Positions 23,879 through 31,444 of a stretch of 35,330 bases of DNA are shown here, one piece after another. Origin of the DNA: an uncultured Candidatus Nemicrothrix sp. (GTDB lineage: Bacteria > Actinomycetota > Acidimicrobiia > Acidimicrobiales > UBA8592). The notes beneath the pieces were generated by a model. The model saw only the letters and a program-made list of their open reading frames with translations. It did no database searches and was not told the DNA's origin. The number at the start of each line of letters is the position of its first letter. The stretch's first letter is position 1. A program made the position numbers and the translations under genes. The DNA lies in NCBI GenBank assembly GCA_913046155.1, contig CAJWRY010000003.1, positions 1 to 35,330 on the forward strand, read 5' to 3'.

Positions 23879-24898
23879 TCAGTTTCCAAGCTTTGGAACT
23901 AATCGCTTAGGTATTTGCCCCTCCTGAACAAGCCATCGAAGAGTATCGGTAAAGCTTTCTGATAAGGGTTTCCACTCAATTTCTAAATCTGACCTAGTTC
24001 GTGCATCAATACCAGGTGTCAAGCTTGTCATGAACTTCGAAGTGGCAAGGTCTAGCGGGAAATCTATTCCAAGGTTCCCTATAAGGTCTCCGAATCTCCC
24101 AAAAGTATGGAACATAGAGTTCGGGAGAGTAACTGTACGTAATCGCTTACCGGTCACAGATTCAAGAAAGATCTCTGTTTCGGGCCAATCTAGATAATGC
24201 CCGAAAACTCCGTATTTTCGTGGTCCTTTATTAGCAACCAAGCAACGAGATAGAACTGTGGCTAGATCTCTGACGTCATGCATCAAAATACCGCCCGTTT
24301 TGGGTAAAGGAATTATAGGTGCCTTCAATAATCTTGCGATTCCCTTGGCTGCAACACTCACCCCGACATCATCTGGTCCGATAATCCCCGATGGCCAAAT
24401 GATAACCACTGGGTGCCCTTCACCTTGAAGTTTGCGCGCAACGAACTCACCTTCAGCTTTAGATCTAGCATATTCATCAATCGGCAATGGGCTTATCGGG
24501 CATTCGTCTGTATAAAACCCGCCAGGTGGCGGATGTAAGACACTCTGTGAGGATACGTAAATTATCGGATCAAGGTGTGCTTCGGTTGATAGCTCAAGAA
24601 CATTCCTGCTTCCAACTGCGTTCACCTTCTTGATCAAAGGAACAGCTTTCTTGCCTGTTGCCGCTACCGCAGCCGTATGAATAACAGCGTCACAATCTTT
24701 TAACAGTGGGCGCAAAGATTCACGAGAGGTGATATCGCCTTCAACATACTCAATGTTGGGAAGTTTATGAAGCTTAATGACGGCATCTAATTTAGAGCGG
24801 CTCCGAACGAAAGCGACAGGCTCATGGCCCGAAGCTACTAATTCTTTTAAGGTATGTCCACCGGTAAAACCTGTGGCTCCCGTTATCGCTACCCGCAT
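23879..24898 (-). CDS. NAD-dependent epimerase/dehydratase, extended SDR
   Basis: A 339-residue extended SDR. The nucleotide motif GATGFTGG is at 7-14, HTAAVAA at 74-80, VSSQSV with the catalytic Ser at 115-120, and the active-site pair is Tyr143/Lys147 (DEYARSKAEGE). It resembles dihydroflavonol-reductase or 3-beta-hydroxysteroid-type enzymes (PPPGGFYTDECPISPLP region), which often act on hydroxyl/keto groups of sugars, steroids or isoprenoids. The substrate is unknown. The ATG at 24898 has TAATTT 6 nt upstream. The stop lies 9 nt from that of gpgS, tail-to-tail. Confidence 0.83.
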   Translation of the reverse strand: MRVAITGATGFTGGHTLKELVASGHEPVAFVRSRSKLDAVIKLHKLPNIEYVEGDITSRESLRPLLKDCDAVIHTAAVAATGKKAVPLIKKVNAVGSRNVLELSTEAHLDPIIYVSSQSVLHPPPGGFYTDECPISPLPIDEYARSKAEGEFVARKLQGEGHPVVIIWPSGIIGPDDVGVSVAAKGIARLLKAPIIPLPKTGGILMHDVRDLATVLSRCLVANKGPRKYGVFGHYLDWPETEIFLESVTGKRLRTVTLPNSMFHTFGRFGDLIGNLGIDFPLDLATSKFMTSLTPGIDARTRSDLEIEWKPLSESFTDTLRWLVQEGQIPKRLVPKLGN

Positions 24899-24904
24899 AT
24901 GCCT

Positions 24905-24910
24905 AAATTA
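24905..24910 (-). promoter_or_regulatory. -10 element of a predicted leaderless SDR transcript
   Basis: Read on the minus strand, TAATTT lies 6 nt before the ATG at 24898. Confidence 0.5.
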
Positions 24911-24958
24911 CTGTAAAGCGACCTCACCATGTAATTCGGGAATCAAATCTCAGAGATC

Positions 24959-26071
24959 TTATAAACCTATTCGTTGTGCAAGTAACTCTCGATGGTAGGT
25001 AGGATCACCGAAAAGCAGCTCTGAGCTTTTCGCTCTCTTAAAGTAAAGATGAGCGGGGTGCTCCCACGTGAACCCTATCCCTCCATGAATTTGAATATTC
25101 TCTGCTGCCGCATGGAAGTATGCTTCTGAGCAGTAAGCCTTTGCAAGGCTTGCCGTTGAAGGAAGTTCATCATTCATCTCAGCAGCACACCATCCGGCAT
25201 AGTAGGCAGCTGATTTCGCAGACTCAACTTCAAGGAGCATGTCTGCACACTTGTGCTTGATTGCTTGGAAGGATCCAATTGGGCGTCCGAATTGAACACG
25301 TACTTTTGCATATTCAACTGACATATCTAAACACATTTGAGCTCCCCCGACTTGCTCCGCAGCTAGAGCTACAGCAGCAAGATCGAGAACAGTAGAAAGA
25401 GTTTCCCAACCGGACCCCTCATTACCTATAAGTTTGGCAGGAGTGCCAGCGAAGTCTATACGAGATTGTTTACGTGTCTGATCCATCGTGGCCAATGACG
25501 TTCTTGTAAGGCCTTCGGCATTTGCATCTACTTGGAATAAACTTACTCCGTTGTCAGTTCGAGCAGCTACTATGAGAATTTCAGCGCTATTGCCATCAAT
25601 TACGTACATTTTGGTTCCGTCTAAAGTGAAATCTTTGCCCGATCCGCTTGCTTGCATCGTGATTCCGGATTCATCCCATTTCCCATTCTCTTCAGTTAAG
25701 GCCAGAGTGGCAATGGTTCCTGAAGCAATTTGCGGGAGCAATTCAGCTTTGGCTTCGTCATCTCCAGCATGGATAAGTGTATTGGCGGCAAGAACTACGC
25801 TTGAGAAATAGGGAGCACACAGTAATGATCGCCCCATTTCCTCAAGAACAACAATCAGTTCAACATAGCCATAACCCTGGCCACCAAACTCTTCAGGGAT
25901 AATGAGGGCGGGTAGCGCGAGTTGATCACACATTTGTTGCCATACGTCGGAATCAAAACCCTGTTCGGTTTCCATCTGTTCGCGCACTGCGGCCTCATCG
26001 GACTTCTCTTCAAGAAAACTCCTGACGAATTCTCTCAATTGTTCTTGCTCATCTGAAAATGCAAAGTTCAT
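24959..26071 (-). CDS. Acyl-CoA dehydrogenase family protein
   Basis: A 370-residue FAD-dependent acyl-CoA dehydrogenase, introducing an alpha-beta double bond into an acyl-CoA. The start is the ATG at 26071, with AAAGGAG 6 nt upstream; the frame is open 17 codons further, but those do not resemble the family. The N-terminal helical domain opens NFAFSDEQEQLREFVRSFL, followed by PEEFGGQGYGYVE (59-71). The middle has TLALTEENGKWD in place of the common TEP-type FAD/substrate loop. The C-terminal QIHGGIGFTWEHPAHLYFKRA is strongly conserved in a cholesterol/branched-acyl FadE-like subgroup. The exact acyl chain is unknown. It is divergent from the toxin-antitoxin pair. Confidence 0.88.
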   Translation of the reverse strand: MNFAFSDEQEQLREFVRSFLEEKSDEAAVREQMETEQGFDSDVWQQMCDQLALPALIIPEEFGGQGYGYVELIVVLEEMGRSLLCAPYFSSVVLAANTLIHAGDDEAKAELLPQIASGTIATLALTEENGKWDESGITMQASGSGKDFTLDGTKMYVIDGNSAEILIVAARTDNGVSLFQVDANAEGLTRTSLATMDQTRKQSRIDFAGTPAKLIGNEGSGWETLSTVLDLAAVALAAEQVGGAQMCLDMSVEYAKVRVQFGRPIGSFQAIKHKCADMLLEVESAKSAAYYAGWCAAEMNDELPSTASLAKAYCSEAYFHAAAENIQIHGGIGFTWEHPAHLYFKRAKSSELLFGDPTYHRELLAQRIGL

Positions 26072-26131
26072 GTTGTTCTCCTTTAGGCTCTCCAAACTAC
26101 ACGCATCCTTAAAGACTTGCACATCATAATA

Positions 26132-26147
26132 TGTACAGCAATGTACA
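26132..26147. promoter_or_regulatory. Tandem TGTACA operator of the toxin-antitoxin pair
   Basis: Two TGTACA hexamers (26132-26137 and 26142-26147) have centres 10 bp apart, one DNA turn. TGTACA is the core bound by YefM-type antitoxins. The first copy occupies the -35 position of the predicted promoter (17 nt before TATACT at 26155-26160), which suits autorepression. Confidence 0.6.
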
Positions 26148-26154
26148 AATTACC

Positions 26155-26160
26155 TATACT
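26155..26160 (+). promoter_or_regulatory. -10 element of a predicted leaderless antitoxin transcript
   Basis: TATACT lies 6 nt before the ATG at 26167, with a TGTACA hexamer 17 nt further upstream at the -35 position. Confidence 0.6.
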
Positions 26161-26166
26161 GGTGCC

Positions 26167-26448
26167 ATGGATGGAAAACATAAAACGTCAATGTCAGAAC
26201 TTCGAAAGGATCTTGCTAATTATTTGAGGATTGCGAATTCAGGTGAAGAAGTGGTGATTACTGTCGATGGGAAACCATTTGCTGTTTTAGGTCCATTGGA
26301 GACTCAGTATGAGATCACAATAGATCACCTCGTAGCTGGTGGATTAGTAAATAAGCCTTTGCGTGATGAGCCTTTAGGAGGCCCCGAAGAGGCGATACTT
26401 CCAGCTGATAGCAATGTCTCAGCAATTATTCGGGAGGTGAGAGGATGA
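26167..26448 (+). CDS. Phd/YefM-family antitoxin
   Basis: A 93-residue antitoxin from the ATG at 26167. An in-frame ATG at 26131 lies inside the operator repeats and upstream of the -10, so it is rejected. The Phd/YefM DNA-binding domain is clear: TSMSELRKDLANYLRIANSG, then EEVVITVDGKPFAVLGP. The C-terminal half (residues about 45-93, including DEPLGGPEEAILPADSN) is the part expected to wrap the toxin. It overlaps the PIN toxin by 4 nt (ATGA), the standard antitoxin-first arrangement. It likely represses its own promoter through the TGTACA pair just upstream. Confidence 0.85.
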   Translation: MDGKHKTSMSELRKDLANYLRIANSGEEVVITVDGKPFAVLGPLETQYEITIDHLVAGGLVNKPLRDEPLGGPEEAILPADSNVSAIIREVRG

Positions 26449-26867
26449 CGAACTGTATTGCCATAGATACTTCTGCGCTTCTTTACCGCTATCTTCCGGG
26501 AAAAAACAGGGAGTTTCTCCTAGAAGAAATGGCTACCGAACAAAAGTGGATCGCCAGCGAACTGGTAAAGACTGAAATGCTATTAGCGCTTCGTCATGGA
26601 GCTGTTTCACCTCACCATTACGATGCCATCGCACGGTCTTTCAGATCTGATTGGGACTCATTTTATGTAATCCCTATAGATAGCAAGTGCCTGAATCGCG
26701 CCGCACAATTTGGGGCCCAGTTTGGCCTAAAGATAGTAGACGCCATACATCTGGCTTCTATAGATAGGATCCCCCGACCTTTTAAATACCTAACATTTAA
26801 CCACGCGCATATGTCTGCAGCAGTTGAATTAGGGATTGAAGTGGTAGCCCCTGCTTCAATCAGTTAA
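26445..26867 (+). CDS. VapC-like PIN-domain toxin
   Basis: A 140-residue PIN-domain protein, the predicted RNase toxin of the pair. Three of the four acidic metal-binding positions are visible: Asp8 (AIDTSALLYRY), Glu44 (SELVKTEML) and Asp99 (KIVDAIHLAS). At the usual fourth position in the TFD motif the sequence reads YLTFNHAH, so Asn119 replaces Asp. Many PIN enzymes tolerate changes there, so activity is possible but not assured. The start ATG overlaps the antitoxin stop. The gene ends in a 4-nt overlap with the convergent SDR. RNA target unknown. Confidence 0.85.
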   Translation: MTNCIAIDTSALLYRYLPGKNREFLLEEMATEQKWIASELVKTEMLLALRHGAVSPHHYDAIARSFRSDWDSFYVIPIDSKCLNRAAQFGAQFGLKIVDAIHLASIDRIPRPFKYLTFNHAHMSAAVELGIEVVAPASIS

Positions 26868-27796
26868 ATCTCGTTTTCTGGTCTGCCTGTACCACCACTT
26901 GGATTTCCACCCATATTTGCGTTAAGTCTTGCTTTGGACATCAGTTCTGCCATGAGCGGGCCAAGGTCCTGTGGGTCTTCTGGTTGCGTTCCGGTAGGAC
27001 CTAATACCCAGCCCTCTGAAATTCCGATCTGGTTACCGCGCACGTCGAAACATCGACCAGTTACTTTCGCTGCCTCTTCGCTGCATAGCCATGCGGCTGT
27101 TACAGCTTGCCATCGCGGCGACATCGCTTCTTTCTGCTCATCTGATAAATTATCCATTCCTACGAGACCGGCTGTCATTCTGGATAATGCAGCAGGAACC
27201 AATGCGTTAACGGTTACATTATATTTGGCTAACTCCATGGCTGTTATGACCGTGAATGCAGCTATTCCTGCTTTAGCGGCACCGTAATTGCTTTGACCAA
27301 TGTTTCCATATATTCCAGAAGGTGAAGACGTGTTAATTACACGTCCATATGTTTCTTCCCCAGCTTTAGCTTTATTTCTCCAGTAAACGGCAGCATGATG
27401 GGTGGGACCAAATGTTCCTTTTAAATGGACTGCCATAATTGAATCCCAGTCGTCTTCTGACATGGAGAAGAGCATTCTATCTCTGAGGATGCCAGCATTG
27501 TTGATGAGAATATTGAGGTCTCCATAGGTGTCTATAGCTTGATCAATCATTGCTTTGGCATCTGTAAAGCTGGCAACATTGCCACCATTGACCACGGCTT
27601 CGCCCCCCATAGCCTGAATTTCCTCCACGACCTTCTGGGCTTGAGTTAGATCCTCTCCTTGTCCGGACATATCCCCACCTAGGTCATTTACAACAATTTT
27701 CGCTCCATGTGAAGCGAGCATCAACGCGTGCTCACGACCAATTCCACCTGCTGCCCCGGTAATTAGTGCTACTTTTCCTTCAACAAGTTTTGCCAT
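26864..27796 (-). CDS. SDR, multifunctional-enzyme-2-like (3R)-hydroxyacyl-CoA dehydrogenase
   Basis: A 310-residue SDR close to the dehydrogenase domain of peroxisomal multifunctional enzyme 2 (HSD17B4). Signs are GAAGGIGREHALMLASHGAK (14-33), VVNDLGGDMSGQGED with the family-specific insert after beta2, NNAGILRDRMLFSMSEDDWD (99-118), and the catalytic Ser158, Tyr171, Lys175 (NTSSPSGIYGNIGQSNYGAAK, about 155-175). It probably oxidises a 3-hydroxyacyl-CoA during beta-oxidation of fatty, steroid or branched acyl chains. This fits the acyl-CoA dehydrogenase and CoA-transferase nearby. AGGAG precedes the ATG by 8 nt. Confidence 0.86.
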   Translation of the reverse strand: MAKLVEGKVALITGAAGGIGREHALMLASHGAKIVVNDLGGDMSGQGEDLTQAQKVVEEIQAMGGEAVVNGGNVASFTDAKAMIDQAIDTYGDLNILINNAGILRDRMLFSMSEDDWDSIMAVHLKGTFGPTHHAAVYWRNKAKAGEETYGRVINTSSPSGIYGNIGQSNYGAAKAGIAAFTVITAMELAKYNVTVNALVPAALSRMTAGLVGMDNLSDEQKEAMSPRWQAVTAAWLCSEEAAKVTGRCFDVRGNQIGISEGWVLGPTGTQPEDPQDLGPLMAELMSKARLNANMGGNPSGGTGRPENEI

Positions 27797-27896
27797 TTCG
27801 AATCTCCTGAATTTCTTTGCTCACATGAGGTTAGCTCAGGCAATAATAAACTGCGACTCAAGCGAACTCCAAATAAGGATATATCTCTGTGATTTC

Positions 27897-27925
27897 TTGA
27901 AGCTTTCCAAAAAATTTCCTACTAT
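27897..27925 (+). promoter_or_regulatory. Sigma70-type promoter for the CoA-transferase
   Basis: TTGAAG (27897-27902) and TACTAT (27920-27925) are separated by exactly 17 nt. The leader of about 23 nt carries GGAGG at 27943-27947, 7 nt before the TTG start. This is the clearest -35/-10 pair in the window. Confidence 0.6.
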
Positions 27926-27954
27926 TCCCATCATCAACTAATGGAGGTCATGAC

Positions 27955-29142
27955 TTGGGAGCATTAAGTGGAATACGCGTAATTGACGTGGGACTTCTGG
28001 TACAAGGCCCCCAAGCCGGTCAAACACTCGTTGATCTTGGCGCAGAAGTAATTAAAGTAGAACTTCCTCTCATGGGGGACATGGCTAGGTGGATCCCAAT
28101 ATCAATGGAGGACTTGAGGACGCCGTATTTTGAAGCGTGTAACCGCGGGAAAAGAAGCATAACAGTTGATTTGCGAGTCCCTAAAGGGGCAGAAATCTTT
28201 CGTAAACTCGTCGATAGCGCAGATGTTCTTCTCGCCAATTTTAAACCAGGAACATTAGAGGCTTGGGGTCTAGGGTATGAGGAACTAAGCGAGTCCAATC
28301 CAGGGTTAGTTTATGCAATGGGATCAACATTTGGTCCCGAGGGTGAAGGTTCACAGAGAGAAGGAGCTGATTTGGCGGGTCAAGCTGCCGGAGGACTCAT
28401 TAGTACAACAGGTAACGATGGTGAACCTCCAACTCCGATTGGGGCAACTATCGCTGACCACATCGGAAGTATGAATATGGCTGTTGGAATTCTAGCCGCT
28501 CTCTTCGCAAGACAAAGCAGCGGCAAAGGTCAGCGAATAGATGTTTCATTACTTGGCGGGCAGATATATGCTCAAGCCTCAGAGTACACAGCGTATCTTA
28601 TGACAGGGCAAATACCAGGCCGCAGTAATGCTGGACACCCTTTGCTTCCGATGGCATATGGAATTCTTGAGACAGCAAACGGCTACATAGCCTTAGTTGG
28701 GGTTTTGCCCGATAAGCGAAAAGAGTTTTATGAAGCAGTTGGTGTCCCCGAATTGATAGATGATGAAAGATTCGCACCCATTATCTACACCACAGAAATA
28801 CGAAAATCGTTATTCGAGTTGTTAGCACCAGGTTTCAAGAAAAGAACTACCGAGGAGTGGGGTCAAATACTAGATGCTATGGAAGTGCGATACGCACCCG
28901 TGAATGACTATGAGCAGGCAGCGAATGACAATTTGGTTCTAGAGAATCATTACCTCGTTGACCTTGAGGACTCGAGTGGAAACATAAAACGTGTAGTTGG
29001 TTCTCCTATCAAGATGTCTGGTACACCTTCAGAGGCATCTGCAGAGGCACCAGAGTTGGGGCAACATACCGAAGAGATACTGCTTGAATTAGGTTACAAC
29101 TGGGAAGAGATATCCGAACTTCGTGAAACTTCTGCGATTTGA
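27955..29142 (+). CDS. Class III CoA-transferase (CaiB/BaiF family)
   Basis: A 395-residue family III CoA-transferase moving CoA between carboxylic acids. Typical segments are GIRVIDVGLLVQGPQAGQTL (6-25), DLGAEVIKVE (27-36), NRGKRSITVDL (63-73), LANFKPGTLEAWGLGYEEL (93-111), and the ADHIGSMNMAVGILAALFAR region whose Asp168 aligns with the catalytic aspartate of formyl-CoA transferase. The TTG start is well supported by GGAGG 7 nt upstream; ATGs at 27941 and 27950 are out of frame. The donor and acceptor acids are unknown. The neighbouring hydroxyacyl-CoA SDR suggests acyl catabolism. Confidence 0.88.
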   Translation: MGALSGIRVIDVGLLVQGPQAGQTLVDLGAEVIKVELPLMGDMARWIPISMEDLRTPYFEACNRGKRSITVDLRVPKGAEIFRKLVDSADVLLANFKPGTLEAWGLGYEELSESNPGLVYAMGSTFGPEGEGSQREGADLAGQAAGGLISTTGNDGEPPTPIGATIADHIGSMNMAVGILAALFARQSSGKGQRIDVSLLGGQIYAQASEYTAYLMTGQIPGRSNAGHPLLPMAYGILETANGYIALVGVLPDKRKEFYEAVGVPELIDDERFAPIIYTTEIRKSLFELLAPGFKKRTTEEWGQILDAMEVRYAPVNDYEQAANDNLVLENHYLVDLEDSSGNIKRVVGSPIKMSGTPSEASAEAPELGQHTEEILLELGYNWEEISELRETSAI

Positions 29143-29174
29143 AGGGCTACTACCATTCTAGGACCTTAGTCAGA

Positions 29175-29180
29175 TAGTAT
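29175..29180 (+). promoter_or_regulatory. -10 element of a predicted leaderless transcript for the binding protein
   Basis: TAGTAT lies 6 nt before the GTG at 29187, supporting GTG over the TTG at 29181. Confidence 0.5.
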
Positions 29181-29186
29181 TTGCGT

Positions 29187-30434
29187 GTGAAATATCTGGC
29201 CACATTTGCACTGGGCGCAACGTTAATTTTTCATACTGTGGCGTGCGCACCTATGGAAGATGACCAAGAGACTCAAAGCAATCAAGTAGCCAGCGACGCT
29301 GACGAACCTAAAACTGTTTTTCAAGATACAACAGAAATATTAGTTGAAAGAATTATAGAAGAGGACGCAATCGTCGTCGGCGTAATCATTGACGAAGAGA
29401 ACCTCATGTCACCTCATGATCGTCAACCTGGAGTTGCATTTGTGGGTGAGATAGAGAAACTAAACGCAAATGGGGGACTACTGGGGAAACAGGTCAGAAT
29501 CATAAGGGTCAACAGCGAATCACGTCTTTCTGTCATCGATAATGCCGCAAAGAAATTAATTGAGGCTGGGGCACAACTATTAGTACTTACATGCGAATTA
29601 GATTACGCAGGGCCAGCATTGATCAGAGCTAAAGAGGCTGAAGTACTTGTGATATCACCATGCGCAACTGAAACACAGTGGGGGACGGGGGCAGTAGACA
29701 AGCTAGCCTTTTCAATGACTACACAATCGCAAAAGTATGGTGTGGAACTAGCAAACCTTTTATGGGACGAAGGGAAAAGGACAGTTGGGGTTCTTTGGGA
29801 TAATTCTGCGCCCGAACCCATTCAAGAATGTAGTGCGTTTAAAAACAGGTGGCGTCAACTTGGAGGCCGAACGACCATTGATTCAGCGATCAATATGATC
29901 ACTGCAACCGATATCATCAACGCAGGCGATCGCGCCCGAACATTAGACGCGGACTCAATTATCTTATGCGCATTCAATAGAGTCGGAACGCTCGCTCTTC
30001 AACGAATTCGAGGGGCTGGCTGGTTAACTCCTGTCATCGCTGGGGTGACCATGGACAGTGCAGCATTTCGACCCTTAGATGTATCAGGTATTGGTGATTT
30101 TCGTATGCTTAGCTTTGCTTCTACCGCTAATGATGACCCATACCCTGAAGTCAGAGACGCATCGGTAAATTTTGTATCTATTGACGGTGTCCCCCCTGCA
30201 AGTGGAAGATTCGTGCTTGGAGCAGATCTTGCAAAACTTTGGACATATGCAGTGAATGAAGCTGGAACATCAAATAGCCTGGCAGTCGCTGATCAAATCA
30301 AATCAATTGATACCTTTGACGCTGTCTCCGGACCAATTAGTTTCGGTGGAACACAAGCCGTGCTGAGAAGAGTTCTACGAGTTCTAGAGCAACTTGATGG
30401 AGAAATGGTATACCAAAGAATGTGGGAGTACTAG
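29187..30434 (+). CDS. Type 1 periplasmic-binding (branched-chain amino-acid-like) lipoprotein
   Basis: A 415-residue ABC-type substrate-binding protein of the Leu/Ile/Val (type 1) fold. A short signal peptide ends in HTVACAP, a plausible lipobox with the lipid Cys about residue 20. An acidic linker follows. The two lobes include GVIIDEENLMSPHDRQPGV, LNANGGLLGKQVRIIRV (typical of the family), AAKKLIEAGAQLLVLTCE, then LLWDEGKRTVGVLWDN and NAGDRARTLDADSIILCAF. No permease or ATPase gene adjoins it, so it is an orphan binding protein or shares a transporter encoded elsewhere. The ligand is unknown. The start is GTG 29187 with TAGTAT 6 nt upstream; a TTG at 29181 is less likely. Its stop abuts the next convergent gene with no gap. 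Confidence 0.82.
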   Translation: MKYLATFALGATLIFHTVACAPMEDDQETQSNQVASDADEPKTVFQDTTEILVERIIEEDAIVVGVIIDEENLMSPHDRQPGVAFVGEIEKLNANGGLLGKQVRIIRVNSESRLSVIDNAAKKLIEAGAQLLVLTCELDYAGPALIRAKEAEVLVISPCATETQWGTGAVDKLAFSMTTQSQKYGVELANLLWDEGKRTVGVLWDNSAPEPIQECSAFKNRWRQLGGRTTIDSAINMITATDIINAGDRARTLDADSIILCAFNRVGTLALQRIRGAGWLTPVIAGVTMDSAAFRPLDVSGIGDFRMLSFASTANDDPYPEVRDASVNFVSIDGVPPASGRFVLGADLAKLWTYAVNEAGTSNSLAVADQIKSIDTFDAVSGPISFGGTQAVLRRVLRVLEQLDGEMVYQRMWEY

Positions 30435-31388
30435 TCAGTACCCTGAATCAATATCTATACACCCAATAAGGTCAAGTCCCTGAAGGTATCTTGAAACATT
30501 TTCTGTTACACGCAAAGAGAGAAGTTCTATACCCATTTCAGGTGTGTTCGCTGTATGAGGTGTAATTAAACAATTAGGTAGATTCCACAAAGGATGGCCA
30601 GCCGGAAGTGGTTCAGGGTCTGTGACGTCAAGGGCTGCACCCGCAATCTCACTATCTGTCAAGGCTTTCACTAGGTCTTCAGTAACGATATGTTTGCCTC
30701 TCGCAACATTCACAATGACTGCGTCTTTCGGAAGTAGTTTAAGTTCACTTGCCCCGATCAGATTTTCGGTTTCATCCGTCAGTGCCAACGCTATTAGAAG
30801 AACATCGGTAGTTGGGAGAACAACATTTAAGTCCTCTAATTGGATCGTTCTAACAGTGCCGGGGAGAGATATAGGCCTTTTCCGAATAACTGTAATTTCA
30901 CACTTAAAAGGTTCAAGCAGTGGAATCACATCTTCGGCTATTCCCCCGCCTCCTAGAATTGTTACTTTTGCCCCAAAAAGGTTACTGCCGATTCCTTTGC
31001 TCCATTGCGGAGACCGAGCGTAGGCAGCCAAGTTTCTCTTCATTGCAAGCATCATCGCAAGCGCATGCTCTGCAACAGCAGGGGAGTACACACCTTTCCC
31101 ACATGTCCATAGTCGTTGCCTATCTAAAACATCAATGAACGGCTCGATACCTGCGTAGGGCAACTGGACCCAGTCATGGTTGTCGGAGATATAGCTTTGA
31201 ATCAGCTCAGGTTTTTCAGGTGCTGCCCAAATTAATGCACTGGCCTCCTGATTAGAGCAAACTGTTCCTCCGCCAAGTTCAACTGCCGAAACCAAAGCGT
31301 CACGGCGCCAATTTTGAGGCTCAACGGAGATTAAACCTTGCCGAGGACCGTTGGGTAAAACTTTTTGAAGAGTCATATTTTCTGACAA
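30435..31388 (-). CDS. D-isomer-specific 2-hydroxyacid dehydrogenase
   Basis: A 317-residue NAD-dependent D-2-hydroxyacid dehydrogenase. The catalytic trio is present: Arg230 (VNVARGKHI), Glu259 (ALDVTDPEPLPAGHPLW) and His278 (LITPHTANT). The dinucleotide loop reads GGGGIA (146-151), with Ala instead of the last Gly of GxGxxG. The N-terminal catalytic lobe is short and divergent. The substrate (glycerate, phosphoglycerate, other 2-hydroxy acid) is not clear; the missing ACT domain argues against a full-length SerA. The start is TTG at 31388 with AAGGAAAG upstream; an ATG at 31376 is the alternative. It is divergent from the cystathionine genes. Confidence 0.85.
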   Translation of the reverse strand: MSENMTLQKVLPNGPRQGLISVEPQNWRRDALVSAVELGGGTVCSNQEASALIWAAPEKPELIQSYISDNHDWVQLPYAGIEPFIDVLDRQRLWTCGKGVYSPAVAEHALAMMLAMKRNLAAYARSPQWSKGIGSNLFGAKVTILGGGGIAEDVIPLLEPFKCEITVIRKRPISLPGTVRTIQLEDLNVVLPTTDVLLIALALTDETENLIGASELKLLPKDAVIVNVARGKHIVTEDLVKALTDSEIAGAALDVTDPEPLPAGHPLWNLPNCLITPHTANTPEMGIELLSLRVTENVSRYLQGLDLIGCIDIDSGY

Positions 31389-31408
31389 GGATTTCTTTCC
31401 TTCAACGT

Positions 31409-31431
31409 GTGGAGGTTACTACTGCCTCCAC
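31409..31431 (+). repeat. Hairpin GTGGAGG-N9-CCTCCAC upstream of cbs
   Basis: A perfect 7-bp stem with a 9-nt loop. One arm contains the ribosome-site-like GGAGG and the other its complement CCTCC, so folding would mask it. It lies 13 nt before the preferred cbs start and may influence translation. Confidence 0.5.
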
Positions 31432-31444
31432 TATGGTCATGTAC

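Noticed and set aside
26131..26166. Upstream ATG for the antitoxin
   Set aside because: It falls within the TGTACA operator repeats and before the -10 hexamer; the family domain begins after the ATG at 26167.
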